In this document: positions 1 to 12,800 of the stretch, in pieces
Layout: every line of letters starts with the position of its first letter
Position numbering within the stretch: position 1 is the first letter of the stretch
Source of the DNA: Megalobrama amblycephala
Lineage: Eukaryota; Chordata; Actinopteri; Cypriniformes; Xenocyprididae
Assembly (NCBI RefSeq): GCF_018812025.1
Contig: NC_063050.1
Span: forward strand, 12,014,282-12,078,281
Length of the DNA stretch: 64,000 nt
Reading direction: 5' to 3'
The notes under the pieces: model-generated
Told to the model about the DNA's origin: nothing
The model's input: the letters and a program-made list of their open reading frames with translations, nothing else
Databases searched by the model: none
Made by a program: the position numbers and the translations under genes

Positions 1-87
1 CTCTCGCGTCACAATAATGTGCTCTCGACATTTGACAGTAAAATAACGCTATATCACAGTGAACTAAAAGTGTAACCACACAGAGCT
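1..87. other. Left flank of the satellite array
   Basis: Unique-looking AT-rich sequence with no gene. It contains ACAGTGAACTAA at 56-67, which is inverted on the far side of the array at 3979-3990. It may be a terminal or subterminal part of the large transposon inferred for the left third of the window; the true end may lie before position 1. Confidence 0.4.
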
Positions 88-3000
88 CTCACTGTGTGCT
101 CATACTTTGTTCACAACATGAGGTCACTGCACAATCACAGTGCACTCATACTGTGGTGGAAATATGAGGTCACATCACACTCACTGTGTGCTCATACTGT
201 GATCACTGTGTGCTCATACTGTGGTCACTGTGTGCTCATACTGTGGTCACTGTGTGCTCATACTGTGATCACTGTGTGCTCATACTGTGGTCACTGTGTG
301 CTCATAATGTGATCACTGTGTGCTCATACTGTGATCACTGTGATGTCACTGCGCACTCACTGTGTGCTCATACTGTGATCACTGTGTGCTCATACTGTGG
401 TCACTGTGATGTCACTGCGCACTCACTGTGTGCTCATACTGTGATCACTGTGTGCTCATACTGTGATCACTGTGATGTCACTGCGCACTCACTGTGTGCT
501 CATACTGTGATCACTGTGTGCTAATACTCTGGTCACTGTGATGTCACTGCGCACTCACTGTGTGCTCATACTGTGATCACTGTGATGTCACTGCGCACTC
601 ACTGTGTGCTCATACTGTGATTACTGTGTGCTCATACTCTGGTCACTGTGATGTCACTGCGCACTCACTGTGTGCTCATACTGTGATCACTGTGTGCTCA
701 TACTGTGGTCACTGTGATGTCACTGCGCACTCACTGTGTGCTCATACTGTGATCACTGTGATGTCACTACGCACTCACTGTGTGCTCATACTGTGATCAC
801 TGTGTGCTCATACTCTGGTCACTGTGATGTCACTGCGCACTCACTGTGTGCTCATACTGTGATCACTGTGTGCTCATACTGTGGTCACTGTGTGCTCATA
901 CTGTGATCACTGTGTGCTCATACTCTGGTCACTGTGATGTCACTGCGCACTCACTGTGTGCTCATACTGTGATCACTGTGTGCTCATACTCTGGTCACTG
1001 TGATGTCACTGCGCACTCACTGTGTGCTCATACTGTGATCACTGTGTGCTCATACTCTGGTCACTGTGTGCTCATACTGTGGTCACTGTGTGCTCATACT
1101 CTGGTCACTGTGATGTCACTGCGCACTCACTGTGTGCTCATACTGTGATCACTGTGTGCTCATACTGTGATCACTGTGTGCTCATACTCTGGTCACTGTG
1201 ATGTCACTGCGCACTCACTGTGTGCTCATACTGTGATCACTGTGTGCTCATACTGTGGTCACTGTGTGCTCATACTCTGGTCACTGTGATGTCACTGCGC
1301 ACTCACTGTGTGCTCATACTGTGATCACTGTGTGCTCATACTGTGGTCACTGTGTGCTCATACTGTGATCACTGTGTGCTCATACTCTGGTCACTGTGAT
1401 GTCACTGCGCACTCACTGTGTGCTCATACTGTGATCACTGTGTGCTCATACTCTGGTCACTGTGATGTCACTGCGCACTCACTGTGTGCTCATACTGTGA
1501 TCACTGTGTGCTCATACTCTGGTCACTGTGTGCTCATACTGTGGTCACTGTGTGCTCATACTCTGGTCACTGTGATGTCACTGCGCACTCACTGTGTGCT
1601 CATACTGTGATCACTGTGTGCTCATACTGTGATCACTGTGTGCTCATACTCTGGTCACTGTGATGTCACTGCGCACTCACTGTGTGCTCATACTGTGATC
1701 ACTGTGTGCTCATACTCTGGTCACTGTGATGTCACTGCGCACTCACTGTGTGCTCATACTGTGATCACTGTGTGCTCATACTGTGATCACTGTGTGCTCA
1801 TACTCTGGTCACTGTGATGTCACTGCGCACTCACTGTGTGCTCATACTGTGATCACTGTGTGCTCATACTGTGGTCACTGTGTGCTCATACTCTGGTCAC
1901 TGTGATGTCACTGCGCACTCACTGTGTGCTCATACTGTGATCACTGTGTGCTCATACTCTGGTCACTGTGATGTCACTGCGCACTCACTGTGTGCTCATA
2001 CTGTGATCACTGTGTGCTCATACTGTGATCACTGTGTGCTCATACTCTGGTCACTGTGATGTCACTGCGCACTCACTGTGTGCTCATACTGTGATCACTG
2101 TGTGCTCATACTGTGGTCACTGTGTGCTCATACTGTGATCACTGTGCGCTCATACTGTGATCACTGTGTGCTCATACTCTGGTCACTGTGATGTCACTGC
2201 GCACTCACTGTGTGCTCATACTGTGATCACTGTGTGCTCATACTGTGGTCACTGTGTGCTCATACTGTGATCACTGTGATGTCACTGCGCACTCACTGTG
2301 TGCTCATACTGTGATCACTGTGTGCTCATACTCTGGTCACTGTGATGTCACTGCGCACTCACTGTGTGCTCATACTGTGATCACTGTGTGCTCATACTGT
2401 GATCACTGTGTGCTCATACTCTGGTCACTGTGATGTCACTGCGCACTCACTATGTGCTCATACTGTGATCACTGTGTGCTCATACTCTGGTCACTGTGTG
2501 CTCATACTCTGGTCACTGTGATGTCACTGCGCACTCACTGTGTGCTCATACTCTGGTCACTGCGCACTCACTGTGTGCTCATACTGTGATCACTGTGTGC
2601 TCATACTGTGGTCACTGTGTGCTCATACTGTGGTCACTGTGTGCTCATACTCTGGTCACTGTGATGTCACTGCGCACTCACTGTGTGCTCATACTGTGAT
2701 CACTGTGTGCTCATACTCTGGTCACTGTGTGCTCATACTGTGATCACTGTGTGCTCATACTGTGGTCACTGTGTGCTCATACTCTGGTCACTGTGATGTC
2801 ACTGCGCACTCACTGTGTGCTCATACTGTGATCACTGTGTGCTCATACTCTGGTCACTGTGATGTCACTGCACACTCACTGTGTGCTCATACTGTGATCA
2901 CTGTGTGCTCATACTGTGATCACTGTGATGTCACTGCGCACTCACTGTGTGCTCATACTGTGATCACTGTGTGCTCATACTGTGATCACTGTGATGTCAC

Positions 3001-3943
3001 TGCGCACTCACTGTGTGCTCATACTGTGATCACTGTGTGCTCATACTGTGATCACTGTGTGCTCATACTGTGATCACTGTGATGTCACTGCGCACTCACT
3101 GTGTGCTCATACTGTGATCACTGTGTGCTCATACTGTGATCACTGTGTGCTCATACTGTGATCACTGTGTGCTCATACTCTGGTCACTGTGATGTCACTG
3201 CGCACTCACTGTGTGCTCATACTGTGATCACTGTGTGCTCATACTGTGATCACTGTGATGTCACTGCGCACTCACTGTGTGCTCATACTGTGATCACTGT
3301 GTGCTCATACTCTGGTCACTGTGATGTCACTGCGCACTCACTGTGTGCTCATACTGTGATCACTGTGTGCTCATACTGTGGTCACTGTGATGTCACTGCG
3401 CACTCACTGTGTGCTCATACTGTGATCACTGTGTGCTCATACTGTGATCACTGTGTGCTCATACTGTGATCACTGTGATGTCACTGCGCACTCACTGTGT
3501 GCTCATACTGTGATCACTGTGTGCTCATACTCTGGTCACTGTGATGTCACTGCGCACTCACTGTGTGCTCATACTGTGTGCTCATACTGTGGTCACTGTG
3601 ATGTCACTGCGCACTCACTGTGTGCTCATACTGTGATCACTGTGTGCTCATACTCTGGTCACTGTGATGTCACTGCGCACTCACTGTGTGCTCATACTGT
3701 GATCACTGTGATGTCACTGCGCACTCACTGTGTGCTCATACTGTGATCACTGTGTGCTCATACTGTGATCACTGTGATGTCACTGCGCACTCACTGTGTG
3801 CTCATACTGTGATCACTGTGTGCTCATACTCTGGTCACTGTGATGTCACTGCGCACTCACTGTGTGCTCATACTGTGATCACTGTGATGTCACTGCGCAC
3901 TCACTGTGTACTCATACTGTGATCACTGTGTGCTCATACTGTA
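88..3943. repeat. Satellite-like array of a 22-bp unit
   Basis: About 3.86 kb of head-to-tail 22-bp units, roughly 170 copies, degenerate over the first 100 bp and very uniform afterwards. Three main variants recur: one with TGTGTGCTCATACTGTGATC, one with CTCTGGTC in place of CTGTGATC, and one with TGATGTCACTGCGCACTCAC. They often follow each other as a 66-bp trimer. The palindrome GTGATCAC occurs in many units. A shortened unit lies near 3570-3585. Because 66 bp is 22 codons, long stop-free frames with a repeating 22-residue peptide appear; these are a by-product and not genes. A 14-bp piece of the unit recurs inverted at 22123-22136, so the array may be the subterminal repeat of a CACTA-like transposon. 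Confidence 0.95.
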
Positions 3944-3978
3944 AGATCACCATATAACACCACTATGCAATAATTGTG

Positions 3979-3990
3979 TTAGTTCACTGT
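3979..3990 (-). repeat. Inverted partner of the motif at 56-67
   Basis: TTAGTTCACTGT is the exact reverse complement of the 12 bases at 56-67. The match extends to about 16 of 18 bases, so the array is bracketed by a short inverted repeat. Confidence 0.5.
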
Positions 3991-4072
3991 TATCTAAAAT
4001 GATTCACTTAACTCAAACTTTTACACCCACATTCTTTATTTCCATCAATAAAAACAATCAAACAAAAAGTCA

Positions 4073-4220
4073 GCTTTTTCCTTTATTTGGTTTCCTTTTC
4101 AGCCTGGTGTTGGCGTTGGACAAAAAAAATTCTACTTGGCGAATACATTCCGTGTCTGGTGTTGTTCTGGTGGTTACTTTTAGCTTCTTCACCTCTATTT
4201 CATTTTGTTTGTGAAAAGAC
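4073..4220 (-). CDS. DUF4806 gene, probable last exon
   Basis: The acceptor TGTCAG precedes 4220 and a TGA stop lies at 4070-4072. The homologous-looking frame reads TTPDTECIRQVEFFLSNA followed by a basic tail ending NKGKS. Joining the preceding exon directly places this exon in a different frame that stops after about nine residues. That is a possible frameshift, or a splice site I misplaced. Confidence 0.4.
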
Positions 4221-6821
4221 CTGACACATTGTAAAAACACAAAGAGCAAGGTGTTAACATTACCATTTCTATAGCAGCATCCAGATGCACAAACCAAAAC
4301 TTAAACACTTACTTTTCAAACATGTCAGGAGCACAGGTGGCAACACCTTCTTCCCATCTTTCCCCGTTCTGTTATACAGACAAAGAACATTGTCTGACGC
4401 TATGCTTTTTAAAGCCTGTCTCACCATCTCACCTATATTGGAGCTGCCGTGAGTATGGATGAGATAGTGTACCTGACAAAAACATACATAATGTTGTCAT
4501 GATTAAAATATACCAGGCTTCAACATTTCTTTTACATGGTATCTGCTGCAAAAAAATAAAAAAATAAAAAAATAAAACTGTGGCTTTGTTGTAAAAATAA
4601 ACGCTAAATTTATATAGTAGTACTAACATAAAGCTCTCGATAATTTTTGTCTTCTTCAAGCCTCTGACAGAAGGCTTCAAACGTTTCAAAGCTGGAGCAC
4701 TGTTGTTGTTTAAAAAGTTCCTCATGGGCATCTTCTTCTGCCCGCTTCATGAGGACAGACTTAACTTTTGCCAAGTCATTCATGATGACAGCTTGTCTCT
4801 GTTCCAGCATTTGAATTTGTTGGAGTATCTTAGTATTCAGATCTGAAAAATTGTAAAGTTAGATTGTTATATAGCAAAGGATGTTTTATGTCTGTATAAA
4901 TAAATAATGGCCGTTTCTCAATATGCGTACTTGTCTGTACTTGTGCTCTCGTGGACTTGTGAAACGTCATCAGTCGCTGTCCAAGTACTGTTCCAATTCA
5001 AAGTTCACATCTAGCCAAGTTCAGTTCAAATTCCCGGATGTGTTCTTGATCCGCCCCTTTTATCGAGGATGCATCGAGAGGTAACTTGTGCAGACTTGAG
5101 ACAGCCAGGTATCCCAGAATGCATCTCGCACTAACCAGCAAGCGTCAATAGTAAAGGAGAAACCCCGCATAATTTAAACATATTACTGTTTTTATGTCAT
5201 GATATGTAGTTTTAAGAGTTTTTCAGGCGAGAATGTGTTGGTTTAAAGCTCAAATTTGTGTTTTATTGATACAGATTGCGCCTTTCTGACAATTTGATCT
5301 GACGTTGTCGGAGTTGTGAGATCCAGGCGATCACCGGACGCTCAGCGCTCATGTACCCAGCCGAGAGCAGCCTTATCTCGGCTTGTCCTTCTGACGTTTG
5401 CCGCTGGCTCCGTTTTGGCTGAGGGCAACGTGACGTTTGTTCATAACTTTATATATGGCTATTTAACTTTTGTATCCTACTAAAGCGCTGATTTTGTACG
5501 CTTGACTGAATTGTTTGCTTTATTTCTTATTGTATATTCTTACCTTTTATATTGATCATTAAAACTGACATAAAACAAAGAGACATGGTTTTGTTTTATG
5601 TTATAGCCTATTTCATTTTATTACAGTGAAGTTAATCAGAGTAAGCACAGATAGTACATTTAATATTTTTGAAATATATACGAAAAGAGGCAGGGTTGTT
5701 TAATATTTCGTTTTGTTATAAATATATGCACATTGCAGATAATCAATCACTGGTTGCCTGAGACTATTAATATGTTTTTGTTTGTTTTTTTTTAAATAAA
5801 ACGAAAAGAGGCAGAGTGGTGTTTTATAACAAATTTCGTTTTATTGTTGGCTAAAATATACATAAAGAGATAACCGGAGAAGCCAGAGCGAGCTGAGTGA
5901 CGTTATCAAGAACGCTGCTGTTCCATTTGCAGAATCACCGGACTTGTGTTCTCCCGTCCACGGGAGCTCGTTCTCCTGAGTCGAACTTGCCAAGTCATAA
6001 CTACCAAGGATGCGAGTCCGAAGTTTGCAAACTTGGTTTTGAGAAACGGCCAATGTCTAATTCAGTGGTTCTCAACCACATTCCTGGAGGCCCACCAACA
6101 CTGCACATTTTGCATGTCTCCTTTGTCTGACACACCCATTTTAGATCTTTGAGTCACTACTAATGAGCTGATAACCCTAATCAGGTGTGTTTAACCCCTT
6201 AACGCCTGAATTTATATAGCTGTATATAAAAAAATGTTTTATGTGTGTTTTTGCCTTTAAGTAGGTGGTAAATAATGTTGAGATTATCAATTTCACTTTT
6301 GCACAACAAATAAATAGAAATTTTGGTATGTTGCAAATTTGCAACAACAGGCATAATGGTCAATTTGGGGTCAATTTGGTATGTTGCAAATTTGCAACAG
6401 CAGGCATAATGGTCAATAATAAGATAACAATAACACAGTAAAATAACAGTGAAAAAACAATGTTTTATTTATTCACCCTTTTTTTAATTATTTATTTAAA
6501 AAAATCTGCAACTGCAGGTATTCAATAATAAGAATTATGACCACTTTCATGTCACCAACACAATATACACAAACGTTACTGTTAAGGCTATAGGTAACAT
6601 TGCATAAATTTGAATTGTAGATTGATTTGAATTGTAAATTAAGTTTTCAAATGTATGTTGTTGAACCTGAAAGAATGAGAGGGAATGCACAGAAGCAGTT
6701 CTTTGTACTATAACAATGTAACAATGTAACATAACAATGTTACTCCACTCTTTAATTATTTAAGGAGCAGGGGCCGTGAAACACCTCTTGGGTAGCCCAC
6801 ACACACACACACTCACGCATG

Positions 6822-6854
<33 letters not shown>

Positions 6855-9800
6855 GCATGCACACACACACACATGCACGCATTCACACACACGTGGACAC
6901 ACATGCATGCATACATACACACACTCAGGCATGCACGCACGTGTTTTTTCTCACACGTGGAATGCACGGAAGCAGTTTTTCTTCTTGTTTAGGCACAAGT
7001 GAACATCACATTTTGTACACTTGAAGCTAGTGTGGCCCGTGCACTTAGGGAATTTGCAGCGTTGCCGCAAACTATCGATTTGCGGCCAGTGACCCACAGC
7101 ATCAGCACGGACATCTTGTGTGGGAATAGCCTTAGTTGGTCCCCTGCGCTGCTTCTTCTTGAACTCTCGCTCCACGTCAGACAAAGGCCGCCCCCTCTTT
7201 TTGGCTGACAGATCTTTGCCTTGCATGCAGAGGGCCTGTGCAATGGAAAGCTTGAAAGCCAGCAAGTCCTTCTGCTTCTTCCGTGGAACATTCATATTGT
7301 CACAATCACGCCGATAGAGCAACCAGCTGTTGACAACCACCATGTCCACGAAGTGAAAGAAGAATCGGTGGTAGTACTTCTTAGACCTGATGCGGATGCG
7401 GTAGTAGGCGATTAGGGCATCAAGTGCATCAACACCGCCCATGAACTTGTTATAGAGGGTGATGATGCTAGGACATTGCACAGACACTTTCCTCCTTTGC
7501 TTTCTGTCCCACCTCTCTATGAAGGAAACAGGCTGGGCACTTGCAAAAGTGCTGGCAACAATCACCCCTCTGTTGTCAAACCATTTGACAGCCCTAACCT
7601 CCACACGGTCAACAACAGCCTGTTGCTCCTCAAATGTCCCTCTTCCCTTCTTTTTGAGCTTTTTGTCTTCGCTGAAACTGCAGCCTCGCAGGCGATTTTG
7701 CCGCACAGTGGCAAGGGCTGGTATCCCCCTGTTTGCAAGAGCTACAAACAAATCGAGCGAGGAAAACCAATTATCAAAGTACAGCAGGTGGTTGACAGAG
7801 CCTTCACTAACTTGTGCAAGTTTTAGCACGACGTTTCCGCTTGCCCCTATGTCTTGTGAACCTGGTGGAGGATCAGATTTCCCTGCATAAACATCAAATG
7901 AGTGCACCAGGCCTTTTGTGTCACACAAAACAAAGATTTTGTATCCCCATTTGTACGGCTTTTTGGGGATGTACTGTTTTAGAACAGATCTGCCTTTGAA
8001 TGGCACCATTTGTTCGTCAATAGACAGCATCTGATCTTGAGGCAGAGCTTGGAATTTTGGGAGCAGGGAATCAATTAGTGGCCTAATTTTGAACAGCCTG
8101 TCACTGTTGTTGGGTGCCGTGTTGTCATTCAAATGAATGAAATGTTTAATTTCTTCCCACCTGTCGCGGGGCATCACATCAGCCACCTGCTCTACACGAC
8201 ATGCCTTAGACCAGTAGCTCCTAGAGCGAGGTAAGCGGATAACACTCATGTACAGAACAGTTCCAATGAACTGCTCCAATTCTTTCTGATCTAATTTCAA
8301 GGCATGGTTTGGATTTTCTTGTGTGCTGTACAGATTGCTCTGATTGACAATAAGAGCCAAAAGTTCAGTGTCAAAAAACTGTCTGAAATAATCAACAGGC
8401 TGTTTGATTGTGTCACTGTCTGGCAGAGCACCTTGCCACTCTGGCACTTTTTTTGCAGAGCTCTGAGTCTGTTTCACCGTCTTCCATGCCACTTTGTCTT
8501 TGTTTTGTCTCTTTTGTGTCTTTCTTGCAGCTTGGGCACTGGTGCTATCAACCTCCTCATCACTGCTGCTCTTGTTGCTCTCTTCATCCCCTGGCTCAGG
8601 AACATATTTGCCATCGCTGCCCGCATCGCCCGCATCTTGGTCTTGAACCTCCTCCTCACTGCTGCTCATGTCGCTCTCGCTACTGCTCTCACCATCACCT
8701 GCAGGGGTCAAAATTAACTTTTAGAAATGTGAAAATCTATGGATAATCTGTGGATAAACTGGTGAAAATCACTAGCCATTCAATAGGAAACCAGCATTTT
8801 CAGTCTAAAATCTAGTACCTGCCAACATAAAAATTAACCAGCATTTGGCTGGTGCTGGTGCTAATTTTAAATCCTGATTCACCTGGCTTGACAACATTTT
8901 CCTCATCACTGCTGCCCCTGTCGCTCTCACTGCAGCTCTCTTCATCACCTGTCTTGGGAACATATTCCTCATCGCTGCCTGCACTATCGCTGAGACAACT
9001 ATCCTCACTTTCCTCTGGGGGAATTCTGACGCGAGGTTGCGCATTTACGCGCTTGCCGTAAAACACGGAAGGTTTCATTCAGATCTGCATAAAAATAAAT
9101 AGCTTTTGTGTCTGTATACAGACTATTGAAAATAACTAAGCAAAATACAAAGGATTACCTACATAAGCCATCACGAAAAGCGTTTTTCTATATAGCGCTG
9201 GTTATCGGTTAACATTAGGCTTATGGCCTACTGTCGCTAATATGCTACAAAGCTAAATATTACAATAACTTCTAAAATACTTGTCACACATATTTCACCT
9301 CATTACATCGAGTGTATAAGCACACAATAAGCAGGTAAGTATTTTTATCTTAGCACAACTTACCTTATATACACCTCAGGATCAAACTTTCCCGACTCAT
9401 ATCCATAACTTCGCGACCGGAGAAATCCTCATGCGTAAACAGGAAATAAGTCCGTCACTTTGCGATCCCACTAGAAACAAGTGCTTGTCGAAGGTTCCTA
9501 GGTCCGTAGTGAATATGCACTAACCGGCATTGGAGGAATGCAGACGCTATCTCGGCTGGTTGATTGAGTCAAACGGTTTGTCGCATATTTATGACAGTAG
9601 GCGTTAAGGGGTTAATTAAGGAGACATGCAAAATGTGCAGGGTTGGTGGGCCTCCAGGAATGTGGTTGAGAAACACTGGTCTAATTGATATATCACATAC
9701 CAAACAATTTCTCCATGGTGACTTTGCATTTTGTTTCCTTTGGTTCCTTCCCTGTTATCAAAATTACATACATAAGGTCAGTGAAATTGCATTTATCTAA

Positions 9801-12800
9801 ATCAGTTATATTGTTTCTATATTTATTTTTCTACATCAATTAAACCGTTTTTTCCCTGATCGTTTTATCCACAATGCACATGTAGGTGGTTCACTTTAAT
9901 TGTGGGGACATTTGGTACAATGTAAAAAAAAAAAAAAAAACACACACACGCACACATACACACACACACACACACAATAAATTATATTAAATTATAACTC
10001 ACCTGAAGAAGCAGAGCTTTTGGGATGATCATCCTCATGCGTTGCCACATTTCCATGAAGAGTATCTGTGAGAGTCATGACACAAAATTCTCTTATAAGG
10101 TACCTTGTGATGTGTTTGCATGTGTTAAAGGGAATATCTATTGTCTCACCTAAGAATACTGGGTTGGGCTGGCTTGAGTTTAAATAACTGTCATCAGGGC
10201 TTTCATTGTTATCATCCAGACAGTCACCTGAACAATGTGAATTAGAATGATCAAATTAGCTTAACCAGATTCAATTTAAGAGAAAAAGTGTTTCATACTC
10301 ACCTGGGGCCGTATTCACAAAACATCTTAAGGCTAAAAGTAGCTCCTAACTTGCCGATTTAGGAGAAACTCTTAAAAATAATGGGCGTGTCAGTCCTAAT
10401 TTTAGGACTCCTAAATTTTTGCTCTAAGAGTATTTCACAAAGCATTTTAGCGTTAAAACTAGCTCCTAAATCTATGAAACGTTAGGAGTAGTCAAGAGGA
10501 CTACTTGACTAGAAATTTTACGTTCCCAGAATATTCTCAGGACGTCCCCACTGGTGTTGAGTAACGTTCCCATTATGTTCACAGACGGTCACGATGTGGA
10601 GTTCTTTTAAGGTTTGGGGGACGTTATTTGGTGGACCTTCAGGGAACATTCAAGACATTCTCTGAACGTTTAGGGAACCATACTTTATTTGGAAATGTTC
10701 TCAGAACGTCGCTGCCCTTATCAAAAACTTGACTAATAAAAGTGGCTGTTCAAACAAAAACTATTTTCACTTAAAGCTCTTTACAGGTATTTCCTGGATT
10801 AATATTATGAAACCTTTTCTTTAAATTGCAAATCTCTTGCAGTAAGTCATTAGCTGACAAAAACACACACATGAGCTAAATGTAACTGCTGTATCACTGC
10901 ATCAGTAACTACACAGTTACTGTCTTTAAATAAAGCAACATGCAGCAGAACATCAGTGTTTCTGGATCATCACTGACTGAAGCACAGGAGCTACTCTTCA
11001 GCACAATGGTGACACATAAAAAACAACACAAACAACATTAAACAATAACAGGGGCTGTATTCACAAAACATTTTATCTTACCACTAAGAGTTCTCCTAAA
11101 TAGCAGTAAAAGTTCTTAGCTAAGAGTTTTCTCTTAAAACCTATTCACAAAGCTGCTGAGACCAACTTTTACTAAGGAATAGACTGAAGTCTTAAGCTAA
11201 GAGTAAGGGCGGGGTTGACCTCGTTGCTATGGAGTAAACACACAGTGATTGGCTGATGGGGAGGAGTCAGCGATTTAATCACAGAAATATTGTAGAATGA
11301 GGTATCATGTTTCCATATTAAAATAAAGGTTTTAAAATACAAATGTTGCCCTATTCAAATAAATATTTTTAATAAAAATGTTCCCACAGTCAAAATAAAA
11401 TGTTGACATATTGTTGCCATAAAGGTTTTAAAATGTAGGCTAAGTGTCACTAATTAAACTATACAGTTAACTGTCCACCTCTTGGATGTCTTCATCTTAA
11501 GAGAATGCAGAATTCAACCGACAAATTATGTTTTATAAACAAAGTTTGGGAGAAACACATTCAAACGGTCTTTCTAATCAGCATGAGAAGAGGAATAAAT
11601 ACACAGACGATATATATATAAATTATTTGTAAGTGTGAACCCATGTAAACCACTGCCACAGGTAATCAGACAATATTTATTTATTTGTTAAAGATTCATT
11701 TTTGGCATCTCATCATAGATTCAAATCTATAAATCAAATTTTTTTTATTGCATTGCATTTTATTGCATTTATGAAGAAAAGGTTCAGCACCTAAGGCTCT
11801 ATCACTATTGTCTCAATGGTGTTCAGTGTCTTTGGGTGGATTAGGAGTGTTTGTGATTTGGTCTTAGTGACTTAGGAGTAGTCAAGAGGACTCCTAACGT
11901 TTCACAGGTTTAGGAGCTAGTTTTAGCGCTAAAATGCTTTGTGAAATACTCTTAGAGCAAAAATTTAGGAGTCCTAAAATTAGGACTGACACGCCCATTA
12001 TTTTTAAGAGTTTCTCCTAAATCGGCAATTTAGGAGCTACTTTTAGCCTTAAGATGTTTTGTGAATACAGCCCCAGATCTCTCCAGATATCTGCATCTTC
12101 ACTTATTACAAACCACTCTGACTTTGTTTCTTTCATACAAATCTTCTTAATGAGGTGTTGATGTTTTATCAAAATTTATATATCACCGTTACGGAGGTAA
12201 GCGCTTGCTTTAGTTGGGCTCCTGACCCTGAACAATTTGGCTTTATTTTTTCTCCATTTGTTGTAACTGTGTTTTTCTAAAGCATTTGTTACTATAAAAT
12301 ATTGTGAGAAAACAAATATGATTAATTGGGTTTGGATGCTTAGTCATTGATGTTGATTTGATCATCATACAGTGACCTTATTCACTGATCTTCGAATGTT
12401 GTGTTTTCCTTTATGTAGACATATGATGATGCATAAGATCCTGTCCTTCTTTGAAAGTTTTTATTCTTATGCAGAAATTATTCAGATTCACACAGACATC
12501 AAGATTCTGCGTATGATCCTCAACAATGGTGACAAAATTTTCAGATAAACAGATTAACTCTGAACATCACAAAACAAGCTACTAAAGTCACAAAAAAAAT
12601 ATTTTTTTTAGTGTCACCATTGTTGAGGATCATATGCTGATTCATGATGTCTGTGTGAGTCTAAAAGACACTGCTCAAAACTCTATATAATATTTAAAAA
12701 AAATAATAATAAAAAGGAGAGAAAAAAAGTTGATGCAAAACTGACATTTAACACATTCATAGTTTAGACTCTAGGAGAAGACCAGCACTAAACAACCAAA

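Larger units (their letters stand above)
6195..9611. mobile_element. piggyBac transposon, apparently complete
   Basis: The 3417-bp element is bounded by 13-bp inverted repeats CCCCTTAACGCCT and flanked by TTAA on both sides (6191-6194, 9612-9615). Comparison with the unoccupied MITE at 22778 shows the empty site. It carries one spliced transposase gene on the minus strand with no visible lesion, and a CA repeat between the stop codon and the left end. Structurally it could still be mobile. Confidence 0.9.
6063..9678. mobile_element. Small hAT MITE, split by a piggyBac
   Basis: The ends CAGTGGTTCTCAACC and GGTTGAGAAACACTG are flanked by the 8-bp TSD GTCTAATT (6055-6062, 9679-9686). Removing the piggyBac at 6195-9611 and one TTAA leaves a MITE of about 195 bp nearly identical to the intact copy at 22778-22972. 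The copy lies in an intron of the DUF4806 gene. Confidence 0.9.

Noticed and set aside
94..3922. More than a dozen open frames of 60-112 codons in the first 4 kb encoding a repeated CSY/HCDVTAHS peptide
   Set aside because: They arise because the 22-bp repeat reads as a stop-free 22-residue cycle. They start at arbitrary ATGs, all frames repeat the same peptide, and there is no splice or promoter context.
88..3943. CRISPR-like array
   Set aside because: There are no unique spacers between units, and the context is a vertebrate genome.
7459..7890. 143-codon plus-strand frame, with others at 7476 and 8304-8717
   Set aside because: Antisense shadows of the piggyBac transposase with no motif or splice support.
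6951..8711. Single-exon piggyBac frame starting at 8711
   Set aside because: The first codon is TTG and lies in an intron. The spliced start at 9078 adds a matching acidic N-terminus with perfect splice sites.
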